Below are positions 1 through 7,537 of a stretch of 64,000 nucleotides of DNA, piece after piece; position 1 is the first letter of the stretch; the number at the start of each line of letters is the position of its first letter. The position numbers and the translations under genes were made by a program. Source of the DNA: Methylobacterium iners. GTDB taxonomy: Bacteria > Pseudomonadota > Alphaproteobacteria > Rhizobiales > Beijerinckiaceae. The notes beneath the pieces are model-generated. The model was given only the letters and a program-made list of their open reading frames with translations. It was not told where the DNA came from and made no database searches. The DNA is taken from contig NZ_BPQP01000018.1 in assembly GCF_022179305.1 (NCBI RefSeq), forward strand, positions 45,003 through 109,002. Direction: 5' to 3'.

Positions 1-1
1 C

Positions 2-655
2 GCGCCGCAGGGCGGCCTGCGCGTCCAGCCCTGGTCGGCGCGCGCACGCCTCGGCGGCCAGGTCCGCGCGACCGGGTCCGAGATCGCGAAGGCGGAGCCG
101 AAGCGTTCGCAGCCCGCCAAGCGAGTGGCCGCGGCGGAGCTCGCTCCGAGTCCGGGCCTCCTGATCAAGCCCTCGACGATCATCGCCAAGCCCTCGGAGC
201 TGCTGGTCAAGCCATCCGTCCTGCTGGTCGCGCCTTCGGTGCTCCTCAAGAAACCGCAGGAGCGGAACGCTACGCCCGCTTCAGCCCGTGGCATCGACCG
301 CCGCGATCGCTTCGCCGCCGAATCCGCCTCGCTGCCGCCGATCGCGGCGGGCCTACCCGACGTGCCGCTCCTCGACCTGCGCCTTCCCGCGCCGGTCTGC
401 GCCAACGACGAGACGCGCATCCGCAACTATGCGGGGCGGATTGCCGCGAGCGCCGGCCTCGGCATGGAGGATGACCTCAAGCTCTTCGCCTCCGACGGCA
501 CGCCGACGCTCAATCTCGCCCGCGTGATGCTGGCGATGTCGGGCTTCGAGCTCGGCACGCTCCGGGCGGCACCTGCCCTCGTCGATGCGGCCGTGGCCCG
601 CCTCGCCGCGCGTCCGGTCGCAGGAGCCTCGCCGGAGGCGAGCGCCGTTCCGTGA
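2..655 (+). CDS. Hypothetical protein with KPS heptapeptide repeats (5' end outside window)
   Basis: I do not recognise this protein. The frame is open from base 2 to the TGA at 653-655, so the gene probably starts upstream of the window. A GTG at 125 could serve as a start but has no ribosome binding site in front. The visible part opens with a basic, Arg/Ala-rich stretch. Bases 158-262 then encode five tandem 7-residue units of the pattern LLxKPSx, the last one degenerate. A globular-looking region of about 110 residues and an Ala/Pro-rich tail follow. No signal peptide or membrane segment is visible. It ends 117 bp before ycjX on the same strand, so the two could be co-transcribed. Codon use matches the neighbours, which supports a real gene; the function is unknown. 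Confidence 0.55.
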   Translation, partial: APQGGLRVQPWSARARLGGQVRATGSEIAKAEPKRSQPAKRVAAAELAPSPGLLIKPSTIIAKPSELLVKPSVLLVAPSVLLKKPQERNATPASARGIDRRDRFAAESASLPPIAAGLPDVPLLDLRLPAPVCANDETRIRNYAGRIAASAGLGMEDDLKLFASDGTPTLNLARVMLAMSGFELGTLRAAPALVDAAVARLAARPVAGASPEASAVP

Positions 656-772
656 CGCACGGGACGCTCGAGGCAAGCGTGAGAGGGACCTTGCGGTGAG
701 GGGGCGAGGGCGCCACCTCAGCCCCGCTGATCCCCCTCCGAGTCCGCCCTTGCCGCCCGAGACCACCGACGC

Positions 773-2212
773 ATGACCAGCTTTGCCGCGCGCGCCGGCT
801 CCGCGGTGAAGGCCTTCGCCGAGGCCTCGAGCGATCTCCTGATCCAGCCGACCCTCCGGCTCGGCGTCACCGGCCTCGCCCGCTCGGGCAAGACCGTGTT
901 CACCACCGCGCTCATCCACCACCTCGTCGAGGCCCACGACCTGCCGGCCTTCGCCCCCTCGCACGAGGGCCGCCTGCGCCGCGCTCGGCTGGTGCCGCAG
1001 CCGGACGACGACATCCCGCGCTTTCCCTTCGAGGACCATTTCGGGGCGCTCACCGAGGCCCGGCTGTGGCCGCGTTCGACCGACCGGATCAGCCAGTTCC
1101 GCCTCGCCATCGAGTATGAGCGCAAAGGCGGCTGGCGCTCGGGCCCGGGCACCCTGATGCTCGACGTGGTCGATTACCCGGGCGAGTGGCTGCTCGACCT
1201 CGCGCTCATCGAACAGACCTATACGGGCTGGTCCCGCGCCACCATCGCCGGCACCCGCCGCAGCGGCCGCGCCGCCATCGCCGCGCCCTGGCTCGAAGCG
1301 CTGAAGGGGCTCGATCCGGAAGCGCCTCTCGACGAGGTCGTGGCGGAGGGGGCGAGCACGGCCTTCAAGACCTACCTCGCCGCGCTCCGCGCCGGGCCGG
1401 AGGCCGTGGCCACGACGCCGCCCGGGCGCTTCCTGATGCCGGGCGACCTCGCCGGCTCGCCGGCGCTCACCTTCGCGCCCCTCGATCGCCTCGGCGAGGG
1501 GCTGCGGCCGGACAGCCTCGCCGGACTGATGGAGCGCCGCTTCGAGGCCTACAAGGCCAAGGTGGTCGAGCCGTTCTTCCGCAACCATTTCCAGCGCGTC
1601 GACCGGCAGATCGTGCTCGTCGACGTGCTCGCCGCCGTCGATGCCGGCCCGGCGGCCGTGGCGGAGCTGGAGGAGGCGCTGGATTCCGTGCTTCTGAGCT
1701 TCCGGATCGGGCGCAACACCATCCTCTCGCGCCTGTTCGCGCCGCGGGCGGATCGCATCCTGTTCGCAGCGACCAAGGCCGACCACCTGCACCAGACCAG
1801 CCACGACCGGCTCGATGCCCTGCTGCGCCTCCTCGTGGCCCGCGCGATGCGCCGGACGGAGGCCGCCGGCGCGCGGGTCGGGACCGCGGCACTCGCCTCC
1901 GTGCGCGCGACGCGCGAGACGACGATCCACGACGGCGACGAGATCCTGCGCGCCGTCTCGGGCACTCCGGAGGCGGGCGAGCGCGTCGGCGACGAGGTCT
2001 TCGACGGCCTGAGCGAGGCGGCGATCTTCCCCGGCGAGCTGCCGGCCCATCCCGACGCCGTGCTCGAGGGCGCGGTGGCGCCGGGCTCCCTGCGCTTCCC
2101 CCGCTTCCGCCCTCCGCCGGTGAGACCCGACGCCCTGGGCCGACCCGGCCACCTGCCGCAGATCCGCCTCGACCGGGCGATGCAGTTCCTCATCGGCGAC
2201 AAGCTCGCCTGA
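773..2212 (+). CDS. ycjX: YcjX family GTP-binding protein (DUF463)
   Basis: This 479-aa protein belongs to the YcjX/DUF463 family of predicted P-loop nucleotide-binding proteins. The Walker A motif GLARSGKT lies at about residues 34-41, and a DYPGEW motif near residue 135 is typical of the family. The length matches the family norm (about 460-490 aa). A YcjF-type membrane protein starts 22 bp downstream, the same ycjX-ycjF pair seen in enterobacteria. In E. coli that pair belongs to the PspF phage-shock regulon, so a role in envelope stress is plausible. No psp genes are visible here. The ATG at 773 starts the conserved N-terminus; the ribosome binding site is weak. Family assignment is secure, exact function is not known. 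Confidence 0.9.
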   Translation: MTSFAARAGSAVKAFAEASSDLLIQPTLRLGVTGLARSGKTVFTTALIHHLVEAHDLPAFAPSHEGRLRRARLVPQPDDDIPRFPFEDHFGALTEARLWPRSTDRISQFRLAIEYERKGGWRSGPGTLMLDVVDYPGEWLLDLALIEQTYTGWSRATIAGTRRSGRAAIAAPWLEALKGLDPEAPLDEVVAEGASTAFKTYLAALRAGPEAVATTPPGRFLMPGDLAGSPALTFAPLDRLGEGLRPDSLAGLMERRFEAYKAKVVEPFFRNHFQRVDRQIVLVDVLAAVDAGPAAVAELEEALDSVLLSFRIGRNTILSRLFAPRADRILFAATKADHLHQTSHDRLDALLRLLVARAMRRTEAAGARVGTAALASVRATRETTIHDGDEILRAVSGTPEAGERVGDEVFDGLSEAAIFPGELPAHPDAVLEGAVAPGSLRFPRFRPPPVRPDALGRPGHLPQIRLDRAMQFLIGDKLA

Positions 2213-2234
2213 CAGCCGGCACAGGGCCGATCCC

Positions 2235-3254
2235 ATGTCCTCAACCCAGCGCCCGCGCGCCTTCCGCATCCCCTCCGCCGAGCCGGGTCCCACCGGCGAG
2301 ATCGCCCCCGCGCCGCCGAGCGCAGTGCGGATCGTCGAGGAGCCCTTCGAGATCGTCGATGCGGCCGACGGCACGCCGGTGCCGGTGGCGCCCAAGGCCC
2401 GCGCGCCCTGGCTGACGCTGCTCCTCTCGGCGCTCGGCGGGCTGGTGGCGCTCGGCGTCGGCCTCTCGGTCGAGCGCCTGATCGCCGATCTGTTCTCGGC
2501 CGCGCCCTGGCTTGGCGGCGTCGCGCTCGCGCTGCTGGCGGTCGCGGCCGTGGCCCTCCTCGCCATCGTCGCCCGCGAGCTGCGGGGCGTCTGGCGTGAG
2601 CGCCAGATCGAGGCTCTGCGCGGCCGGGCAATGGAGGCGCTCGCGATCCGCGATCACAGTGCGGCGCAGGCGGTCGTCCGCGACCTCATCGCCCTCTACG
2701 CGGAGCGTCCGGCCCTGGCGGCCGGCCGCAACCGCCTCGCCACCCTGGGCGACGCCATCCTCGACGTGGACGACCGCCTCGGGCTCGCCGAGCACGAGCT
2801 CCTCGCCTCCCTCGACCGACAGGCGAAGAACGCCATCGCGAATGCGGCCAAGCAGGTCTCGGCGGTGACGGCCCTCAGCCCGCGCGCCATCGTCGACGTC
2901 GTCTTCGTGGTCTTCGCGGCCGTGAGGCTGCTGAGGCGCATCGCCACGATCTATGGCGGCCGACCGGGCTTCCTCGGCTTCCTGCGCCTGGCGCGCTCCG
3001 CCTTCGCGCATCTCACCGTCACGGGGGGCGTGGCGGTCGGCGACAGCCTGATCCAGCAGGCGCTCGGCCTCGGCATCGCGGCGCGCGTCTCGGCGAAGCT
3101 CGGTGAGGGCGTGCTCAACGGCCTGATGACCGCCCGCTTCGGTCTCGCGGCGCTGGCGGTCTGCCGGCCCCTGCCGTTCACCCGCGAAGCGCCGCCGCGA
3201 CTCTCCGATGTCGCCGGGGAGCTGCTGAAATCGGCGGACGAGCCGGTGCCTTAG
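2235..3254 (+). CDS. ycjF: YcjF / TIGR01620 family inner-membrane protein (DUF697)
   Basis: This 339-aa protein fits the YcjF/TIGR01620 family. It has a proline-rich cytoplasmic N-terminus of about 55 residues, two membrane segments at about 58-78 and 92-113, then a long helical region. A DUF697-like part with further hydrophobic stretches makes up the second half (about 215-310). It lies 22 bp after ycjX on the same strand, so the two form an operon. The partnership of YcjX and YcjF is known from gene neighbourhood and from shared stress regulation in enterobacteria; the biochemical role is open. The gene ends convergent to the hydrolase gene, with only 54 bp between the two stop codons. Confidence 0.85.
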   Translation: MSSTQRPRAFRIPSAEPGPTGEIAPAPPSAVRIVEEPFEIVDAADGTPVPVAPKARAPWLTLLLSALGGLVALGVGLSVERLIADLFSAAPWLGGVALALLAVAAVALLAIVARELRGVWRERQIEALRGRAMEALAIRDHSAAQAVVRDLIALYAERPALAAGRNRLATLGDAILDVDDRLGLAEHELLASLDRQAKNAIANAAKQVSAVTALSPRAIVDVVFVVFAAVRLLRRIATIYGGRPGFLGFLRLARSAFAHLTVTGGVAVGDSLIQQALGLGIAARVSAKLGEGVLNGLMTARFGLAALAVCRPLPFTREAPPRLSDVAGELLKSADEPVP

Positions 3255-3308
3255 GGAGATAGGATTGGAAGCCGCGTCGCTTTCATCCCTATTTTGGGGA
3301 GGGACGTC

Positions 3309-3860
3309 TCACAGGTTCTTCAGAAACCCCGCCAGCCGCATCAGCCCTTCGGGCCAGGGGCCGTGCCCGCTCGCGGTGTTGATGTGCCCGGACTCGCCGG
3401 CATCGACCAGCGAGGCGCCCCAGGCATAGGCAAAATCTTCGGCCCGCTCGTAGGCGCAATAAGGGTCGCTGCGGCTCGCCACCAGCAGCGAGGGGAAGGG
3501 CAGGGGATCGCGCGGCACCGGCGCGAAGGCCGTCACGCTCGCGGGCAGGTTCGGCGTGCGCTCGACATCCGGGAAAGCGACGAGGAGGGCGCCGCGCACG
3601 ATCCCCGCGGGGAAGCGGGGCGCAGCCTGCACGGCGGCGACCACGCCGAGGCTGTGCGCGATGAGGATGACGGGCCGGCGCGCCTGCGCCACCGCCTCCA
3701 CGATGTTGGACTGCCAGGCCGCGGCCTCCGGCTGGTTCCAATCGTCCTGCGCCACGATCCGGGCGCCGGGCAGCCGCTCGCCCCAGCGGGCCTGCCAGTG
3801 TTCGCCCTCGGAATTGCCGAAGCCCGGCAGGATCAGGATCTCGCAATCGGCGATCTTCAT
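3309..3860 (-). CDS. RBBP9/YdeN family serine hydrolase
   Basis: This 183-aa alpha/beta hydrolase belongs to the small RBBP9/YdeN (DUF1749-like) family. The nucleophile elbow AHSLG places Ser70. Asp132 in SRSDPY and His159 in ESGHIN complete a likely catalytic triad. An early LPGFGNS motif is typical of the family. The start chosen is the ATG at 3858-3860, which overlaps the last four bases of uvsE in an ATGA junction. The longer open frame upstream is shadow sequence inside uvsE. The overlap shows translational coupling with the UV repair gene. The substrate cannot be told from the sequence. Confidence 0.88.
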   Translation of the reverse strand: MKIADCEILILPGFGNSEGEHWQARWGERLPGARIVAQDDWNQPEAAAWQSNIVEAVAQARRPVILIAHSLGVVAAVQAAPRFPAGIVRGALLVAFPDVERTPNLPASVTAFAPVPRDPLPFPSLLVASRSDPYCAYERAEDFAYAWGASLVDAGESGHINTASGHGPWPEGLMRLAGFLKNL

Positions 3861-4957
3861 GGGGCTGCGATAGCGGCCCGCTCGACACTCGTCGAGACGG
3901 TGCGGTGCCCGGTGCCTCCCCGGATCTGCTCGGCCAGACCCACGGAGGCGAGATTCTTGGACTTCGCCTCGATCTCGAAATCGGTCCAGGCGAGGTGGCG
4001 CGCCACGAGATCGTTCAGGGCCCTGTTCCACATCATGTCGGAATGGGCGGCGAGGTCGCGCCAGGAATGACCTGCCGCGGAGAGCGCCGCGAAGTCGGGC
4101 AGCGCCGCCGGGTCGTGGTCCGGCAGCAATGCCTCGCGCGAGACGCTGATGTGGCTCACGGGCCGCACCCCGCGCCAGGAGGCGAGGATCGCGGCGATGC
4201 GGGGATCATCCGGCTCGATGTACTGGCCCCCGCTCTCGACCCAGTGGTGATGGATGTCGAGCACGATGGGCACGAGGTCGCCGAGTCGCAGGACGGCGTC
4301 GAGCCCGAAGGAGTTCTCGTCGTTCTCGACCGTCACGAGGTCGCGCGCGACCCGCGAGACCTTCGAGAGGTTCGCGCGGTACCCGTCGATCCCGGGGTCG
4401 CGGGCGCCGACATGGATGTTGATGTGCGCGCCGTCAGGGTGCCAGCCGGTGCCGTAGCCGAGGAGCGCCATCATCTCCCCATGATAGTCGAGCTCCTCGA
4501 TGGCATTCCTCAGGGCCGCCTCGTTGCGGCTCGCGAGGATGCAGAAAGGGCCCGGATGCAGGCTCAAGCGCACGCCAGCGACTCGCGCCCTTTCGCCGAT
4601 GGCGGCGAGTTCGGTCTCGATGGCGCGGCGCAGGTCCGGATCGGCGTAGAGCGGCCTGGCTGCGGGGTGGGTGTAGCCGGGCAGGATGTTGCTCGCCATG
4701 CGCAGCAGGCGCTCGAGCGGAGGACGCTCCGCGACCCACGCCACCTGCCGGCCGAGCGCCGCGAGGTTGTGCAGGACGATCTCCGCGAGCTTGACCTGCG
4801 CCGCCACGGGGTCGAGGCGCCCAAGATAGGCCATCGTGACGCTGGTGAGGTTCATCACCAGCGCCGCCTCGCGCGCCGCCTTCGCCGTCTTGTGCTCGAC
4901 CTCCGGGTCGGGAATGAACTTGCAGCAGAAGCCGAGGCGCTGAGGATCCGATGTCAT
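3857..4957 (-). CDS. uvsE: UV DNA damage endonuclease UvsE
   Basis: This 366-aa protein is a UvsE/UVDE endonuclease. The enzyme nicks DNA 5' to cyclobutane dimers, 6-4 photoproducts and abasic sites and so starts an alternative excision repair path. The N-terminus has the family LGFCCK motif. The metal-binding TIM-barrel motifs are visible as LHPGPF, ELDYHGEMM, HINIHVG and the DIHHHW segment. It is a little longer than many bacterial homologues (about 300-330 aa) through a C-terminal tail. It is the first gene of a two-gene unit and overlaps the RBBP9-like hydrolase gene by 4 bp. UvsE is widespread in sunlight-exposed leaf-surface bacteria, in keeping with the suggested host. Confidence 0.93.
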   Translation of the reverse strand: MTSDPQRLGFCCKFIPDPEVEHKTAKAAREAALVMNLTSVTMAYLGRLDPVAAQVKLAEIVLHNLAALGRQVAWVAERPPLERLLRMASNILPGYTHPAARPLYADPDLRRAIETELAAIGERARVAGVRLSLHPGPFCILASRNEAALRNAIEELDYHGEMMALLGYGTGWHPDGAHINIHVGARDPGIDGYRANLSKVSRVARDLVTVENDENSFGLDAVLRLGDLVPIVLDIHHHWVESGGQYIEPDDPRIAAILASWRGVRPVSHISVSREALLPDHDPAALPDFAALSAAGHSWRDLAAHSDMMWNRALNDLVARHLAWTDFEIEAKSKNLASVGLAEQIRGGTGHRTVSTSVERAAIAAP

Positions 4958-5022
4958 GAAGCGACAACGCGCTTCGCCGGCTTCGGACTCAACCTTCGCC
5001 GATCAAGCCTGCTCGAACGAAG

Positions 5023-5050
5023 AGGGGCGGCACCTTTCGGCACCGCCCCT
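5023..5050 (-). terminator. Hairpin terminator after the 5076-5807 gene
   Basis: Read on the minus strand, AGGGGCGG pairs with CCGCCCCT. The inner TGCC/GGTG pairs extend the stem to about 12 bp around a GAAA tetraloop. It lies 25 bp past the stop of the minus-strand gene. No strong U-run follows, so it may need Rho or act as an mRNA 3' end stabiliser. Confidence 0.6.
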
Positions 5051-5075
5051 TCTGACCACGTCTGGATTGCCCCGA

Positions 5076-5807
5076 TCAGTGATGCGAGGTGCTGGTCGGC
5101 CCCCGGGGCGGCGGGGCGCCGGCGCTTTTCGTCTCGGCCGGCTGGCCGGTCGCGCGCTGAGTTGCGGCGTTCAGGTTTTCCGGGTCGAGCGCGGTTTCGA
5201 CGAATTCCCGCCCGCGCTCGGTGAACTCGCGGGCGTAGCGCAGGCCCGTGTCCTTCACCTCGTCGGACCAATGGCCGACGGTCTCGTCCTCCTTGCGGGT
5301 ACGGGGCAGGAGCGCGCCGAGCAGGAGCCCGGCCGCGACACCGACCACGCCGACGAGAAGCGGGTTCTCACTCACGAAATCCTCGACGGCGCTCCGGCCG
5401 CGGCGGACATGCGCGGTGCCGCGGTCCGCGAAGTCGTTGATGCGGCGGCTGTGGGTGTCGCGCATGTCCGAAGCCCACTCCCGCGTGTCGGAATAGGTGG
5501 AAGACGCCTTGTCGCGCAGATCCCCGACCGTCTCTCCGAGGCGTTGCTTGACGTCGCCGGCCAGACCGGCGGCGCGATCCTTCACGCTGTCGATCGCGTC
5601 GGAGGCCTTGTCCGACGCCGAGCCCGTGCCCGACTTGGCGCCCGTGGTGTTGGTGCCGGTCGTGCCGAACTTGTCCCGGGCCTGGACGTCGTCCGAGACC
5701 TTGCGGATCGTCTCGCTCGCCGTCGTGCCGCGGGGAAGGCCGGCCGCGGTGGCGATCTCGTCGGTGAGCGGCTGACCGCCAATATCCGACTTGTTGTTCA
5801 CAGCCAT
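5076..5807 (-). CDS. DUF883/ElaB-YqjD-like membrane-anchored stress protein
   Basis: This 243-aa protein has a disordered, Thr/Gly/Ser-rich first part (1-65) and a long charged amphipathic helical region (about 66-145). A single membrane segment at about 149-167 starts with the NPLLVG motif. A second charged region and a Pro/Ser/His tail follow. The architecture of helical domain plus one C-terminal-side anchor resembles DUF883 (ElaB/YqjD/YgaM) proteins, which bind the inner membrane and, in E. coli, ribosomes under stationary-phase stress. It is the last gene of the leftward operon with the DUF3618, holin-like and DUF883-like genes, 61 bp after the DUF3618 gene. The operon context and EcfG-type promoter support a stress role. 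Confidence 0.75.
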   Translation of the reverse strand: MAVNNKSDIGGQPLTDEIATAAGLPRGTTASETIRKVSDDVQARDKFGTTGTNTTGAKSGTGSASDKASDAIDSVKDRAAGLAGDVKQRLGETVGDLRDKASSTYSDTREWASDMRDTHSRRINDFADRGTAHVRRGRSAVEDFVSENPLLVGVVGVAAGLLLGALLPRTRKEDETVGHWSDEVKDTGLRYAREFTERGREFVETALDPENLNAATQRATGQPAETKSAGAPPPRGPTSTSHH

Positions 5808-5868
5808 GGATAGCTCCTGTCCAATCTGGTCGCCGGATCATCGCTGACCCGGCCGCATGCGGGTCCGG

Positions 5869-6264
5869 TCAGACCTGCGTCTCTTCCGCGAATTCTCTCG
5901 TCGGCTGGAGCGTCGGCCGGTCCGGATCGTAGACCCGGGCCGCACCGGTGTTCAGGACCGGCAGGCGATCGGCCGATTGCTGAACGCGGCGCCGCGCGGC
6001 CTGCCGGGCCGAGTCGGTCGAGATCCGATGGATCAGCCAACCGACGCCTGCCGCGATCAGCATGACGGGAACCGGATTGCGCCGAACGGCATCGAGGGCG
6101 CCATCATAGGCACCGCCCAGGGGCGTGCTGCGCCGCGCGGTCCCGAGCATCTCGTCGACGATGCTCGACACCGAGAGCCGGTCCTGGATGCGGTCGATGG
6201 TTTGGTCGAGGCGGGCGCGGCTCGCCTCAATGTCCTTCTCGAGATCGTTCAAGGAAGCGCTCAT
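5869..6264 (-). CDS. DUF3618 domain-containing membrane protein
   Basis: This 131-aa protein carries the DUF3618 signature: an N-terminal ExDIEASRxxLxxTID-type helix (residues 8-24), then a spacer, then the RRNPVPV motif leading into one membrane segment at about 64-78. The C-terminal 50 residues are polar. The ATG at 6262-6264 overlaps the stop codon of the holin-like gene by 4 bp, so the two are translationally coupled. DUF3618, holin-like and DUF883-like genes are commonly found together in alphaproteobacteria and are often induced by stress. Their molecular function is not known. Confidence 0.85.
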   Translation of the reverse strand: MSASLNDLEKDIEASRARLDQTIDRIQDRLSVSSIVDEMLGTARRSTPLGGAYDGALDAVRRNPVPVMLIAAGVGWLIHRISTDSARQAARRRVQQSADRLPVLNTGAARVYDPDRPTLQPTREFAEETQV

Positions 6265-6656
6265 CCCGAGACCCTCTCAGAGAGGACGCGGGCGTCCTCG
6301 CGAACCTGCCGCGTGGTGCGGGTTGGGGCGAGCGTCGAGAGCGACATCGCGTTCTTGCCCCAGAGGGCAAGCCCGATCGCGACGACGAGAAGGACGCCGC
6401 CGACGATGGAGGCGGCGATGGCGTCCGACTGCACGAGGATCGCGACCCACTTCACGAGGGCGCCCACCAGCACGAACAGCGCGACGACCGCGAACACCGC
6501 CGCGCCGACCATCAGGGCGAGCCCGATGAACAGCGAGCGTACGTTGCTCGTCATCTCGTTGCGGAAGAGGGCAATCTCCTTGCGCGCGAGATCGTTGGTC
6601 TCGCGCAGAGCATCCCCGATCAGGGTTTGGATGCTCGAGGGTGTTCCGTTCGTCAT
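6261..6656 (-). CDS. Holin-superfamily-III-like (YqjE/DUF1469) membrane protein
   Basis: This 131-aa protein matches the phage holin family III / YqjE type. It has an N-terminal amphipathic helix with LARKEIALFRNEM (about residues 23-35). Two hydrophobic hairpin segments follow at about 42-65 and 80-100, then a short polar tail. The name holin is historical: no lysis genes are near, and the context (DUF883 and DUF3618 neighbours) mirrors the E. coli yqjD-yqjE-yqjK arrangement. It overlaps the DUF3618 gene by 4 bp and follows the first gene of the operon after 11 bp. Confidence 0.82.
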   Translation of the reverse strand: MTNGTPSSIQTLIGDALRETNDLARKEIALFRNEMTSNVRSLFIGLALMVGAAVFAVVALFVLVGALVKWVAILVQSDAIAASIVGGVLLVVAIGLALWGKNAMSLSTLAPTRTTRQVREDARVLSERVSG

Positions 6657-6667
6657 GGCCGGCGACC

Positions 6668-7159
6668 TCAGGCGCTGTAGCGGTCGCGGGCGACGTTCGC
6701 CGGGGTGACGCTCGACGACTTGACGAAGCGGGCGACGACGAAGCCGGTCACGAACGTCGCCACCGCGACGGCGACCGGTGCGCGACGCGCCAAGGCCTCG
6801 GCATCCTCGTAGAAATCGGTGAAGCTGCGCTGCTCGATCGAGGTGCCGAGCTGCTCCAGACCCTCGGCCGCGCTGTCGAAGAACGCCTTGATGTTGGGCT
6901 TGTCGTCGAAGGTCTTGCTCGAATCGCGCAGCGTCCGGGCGAGATCGGTCACGGACTGGGCCGCGTCGCCCTTGCGGCGGTCGACGTACTCCGTGGCCTG
7001 AAGGCGCGCCGCGTCGACGAAGCCGCGTCCCCGCTCGACGGCGAGGTTCGCGATGCCGTCGACATCCCTGCGCAGGTCCTTCAGGTCGGCGGTGTCATCG
7101 GCCGGGCGAGCGGCCGTCGATTCGGCGCTGGTTCGTCCAGCCGGGTGGATGGCATTCAC
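6668..7159 (-). CDS. DUF883-like / nutrient-deprivation-induced type membrane protein
   Basis: This 163-aa protein leads the leftward stress operon. It is mostly charged amphipathic helix (about 22-120) with one membrane segment at about 127-145 and a short polar tail. Similar proteins in rhizobia and Methylobacterium are annotated as nutrient-deprivation-induced or DUF883-like; I rely on architecture and context, not on a defined motif. A GGAAC-N16-TGTT sequence on the minus strand at 7202-7226 lies at the right distance upstream for a sigma-EcfG promoter, giving a leader of about 40 nt. This supports induction of the whole operon by the general stress response. Confidence 0.75.
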   Translation of the reverse strand: MNAIHPAGRTSAESTAARPADDTADLKDLRRDVDGIANLAVERGRGFVDAARLQATEYVDRRKGDAAQSVTDLARTLRDSSKTFDDKPNIKAFFDSAAEGLEQLGTSIEQRSFTDFYEDAEALARRAPVAVAVATFVTGFVVARFVKSSSVTPANVARDRYSA

Positions 7160-7201
7160 GGGCAGACTCCTCGTCGTCGTGAGAGTGGATGTTGTGCTGT
7201 C

Positions 7202-7226
7202 AACAGCGGCAGGGGGCCGCGGTTCC
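7202..7226 (-). promoter_or_regulatory. Candidate sigma-EcfG promoter of the 7159-5076 operon
   Basis: On the minus strand GGAAC (7226-7222) is followed by a 16-nt spacer and TGTT (7205-7202). The alphaproteobacterial EcfG consensus is GGAAC-N16/17-CGTT, so one base differs. The start codon lies about 43 nt further on. Confidence 0.6.
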
Positions 7227-7355
7227 GAAAGCCGCCCCGCCGACCGGGTCAGCCCCCATTCATCTCCCGCATCGCAAAAGGGCCAAGCTCAACCCATCGC
7301 GGTTCGCGATGGTGGGGCGGTGGCGGCATCGGGGGCGCCTCGGCCGGCGTAGGTT

Positions 7356-7381
7356 GGAAAAGCCGCCGCCGATCCTGGGTT
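7356..7381 (+). promoter_or_regulatory. Weak EcfG-like promoter candidate for otsA-glgX
   Basis: GGAAA-N17-GGTT, two mismatches to GGAAC-N16/17-CGTT, about 160 bp upstream of the otsA start. Trehalose synthesis genes are common members of the EcfG regulon, which is the main reason to list it. Confidence 0.3.
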
Positions 7382-7537
7382 GTCTCAGAAACATCCGCTC
7401 GCCCCATTGACCCACAAGGTTCGTTGGCGCTTGGCTGTGGTCGACGGATCGCGTCACGCTTCCGCGCGTTCACCCGATGGATCAAGACCGTCGCGCACCG
7501 TTTTTGCGCTGAGTGTCAGAGGACCGGAGCCCAGTAC

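Larger units (their letters stand above)
7160..7537. other. Divergent intergenic region between stress operon and otsA
   Basis: These 378 bp hold no convincing gene. They contain the EcfG-type promoter for the leftward operon (7202-7226) and a weaker match, GGAAA-N17-GGTT at 7356-7381, facing otsA. A 99-aa plus-strand frame and a 78-aa minus-strand frame cross the region, but neither has a ribosome binding site or recognisable content. The otsA ribosome binding site (GGACCGGAG) sits at the right edge. Confidence 0.6.

Noticed and set aside
353-2566. 737-aa open frame on the minus strand
   Set aside because: It is antisense to ycjX and ycjF, whose products are recognisable. Long antisense frames are expected at 70% GC with strong third-position bias.
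6261-6656. Prophage holin
   Set aside because: The name of the family suggests phage, but no endolysin or phage gene is near and the neighbours are DUF883/DUF3618 stress proteins.
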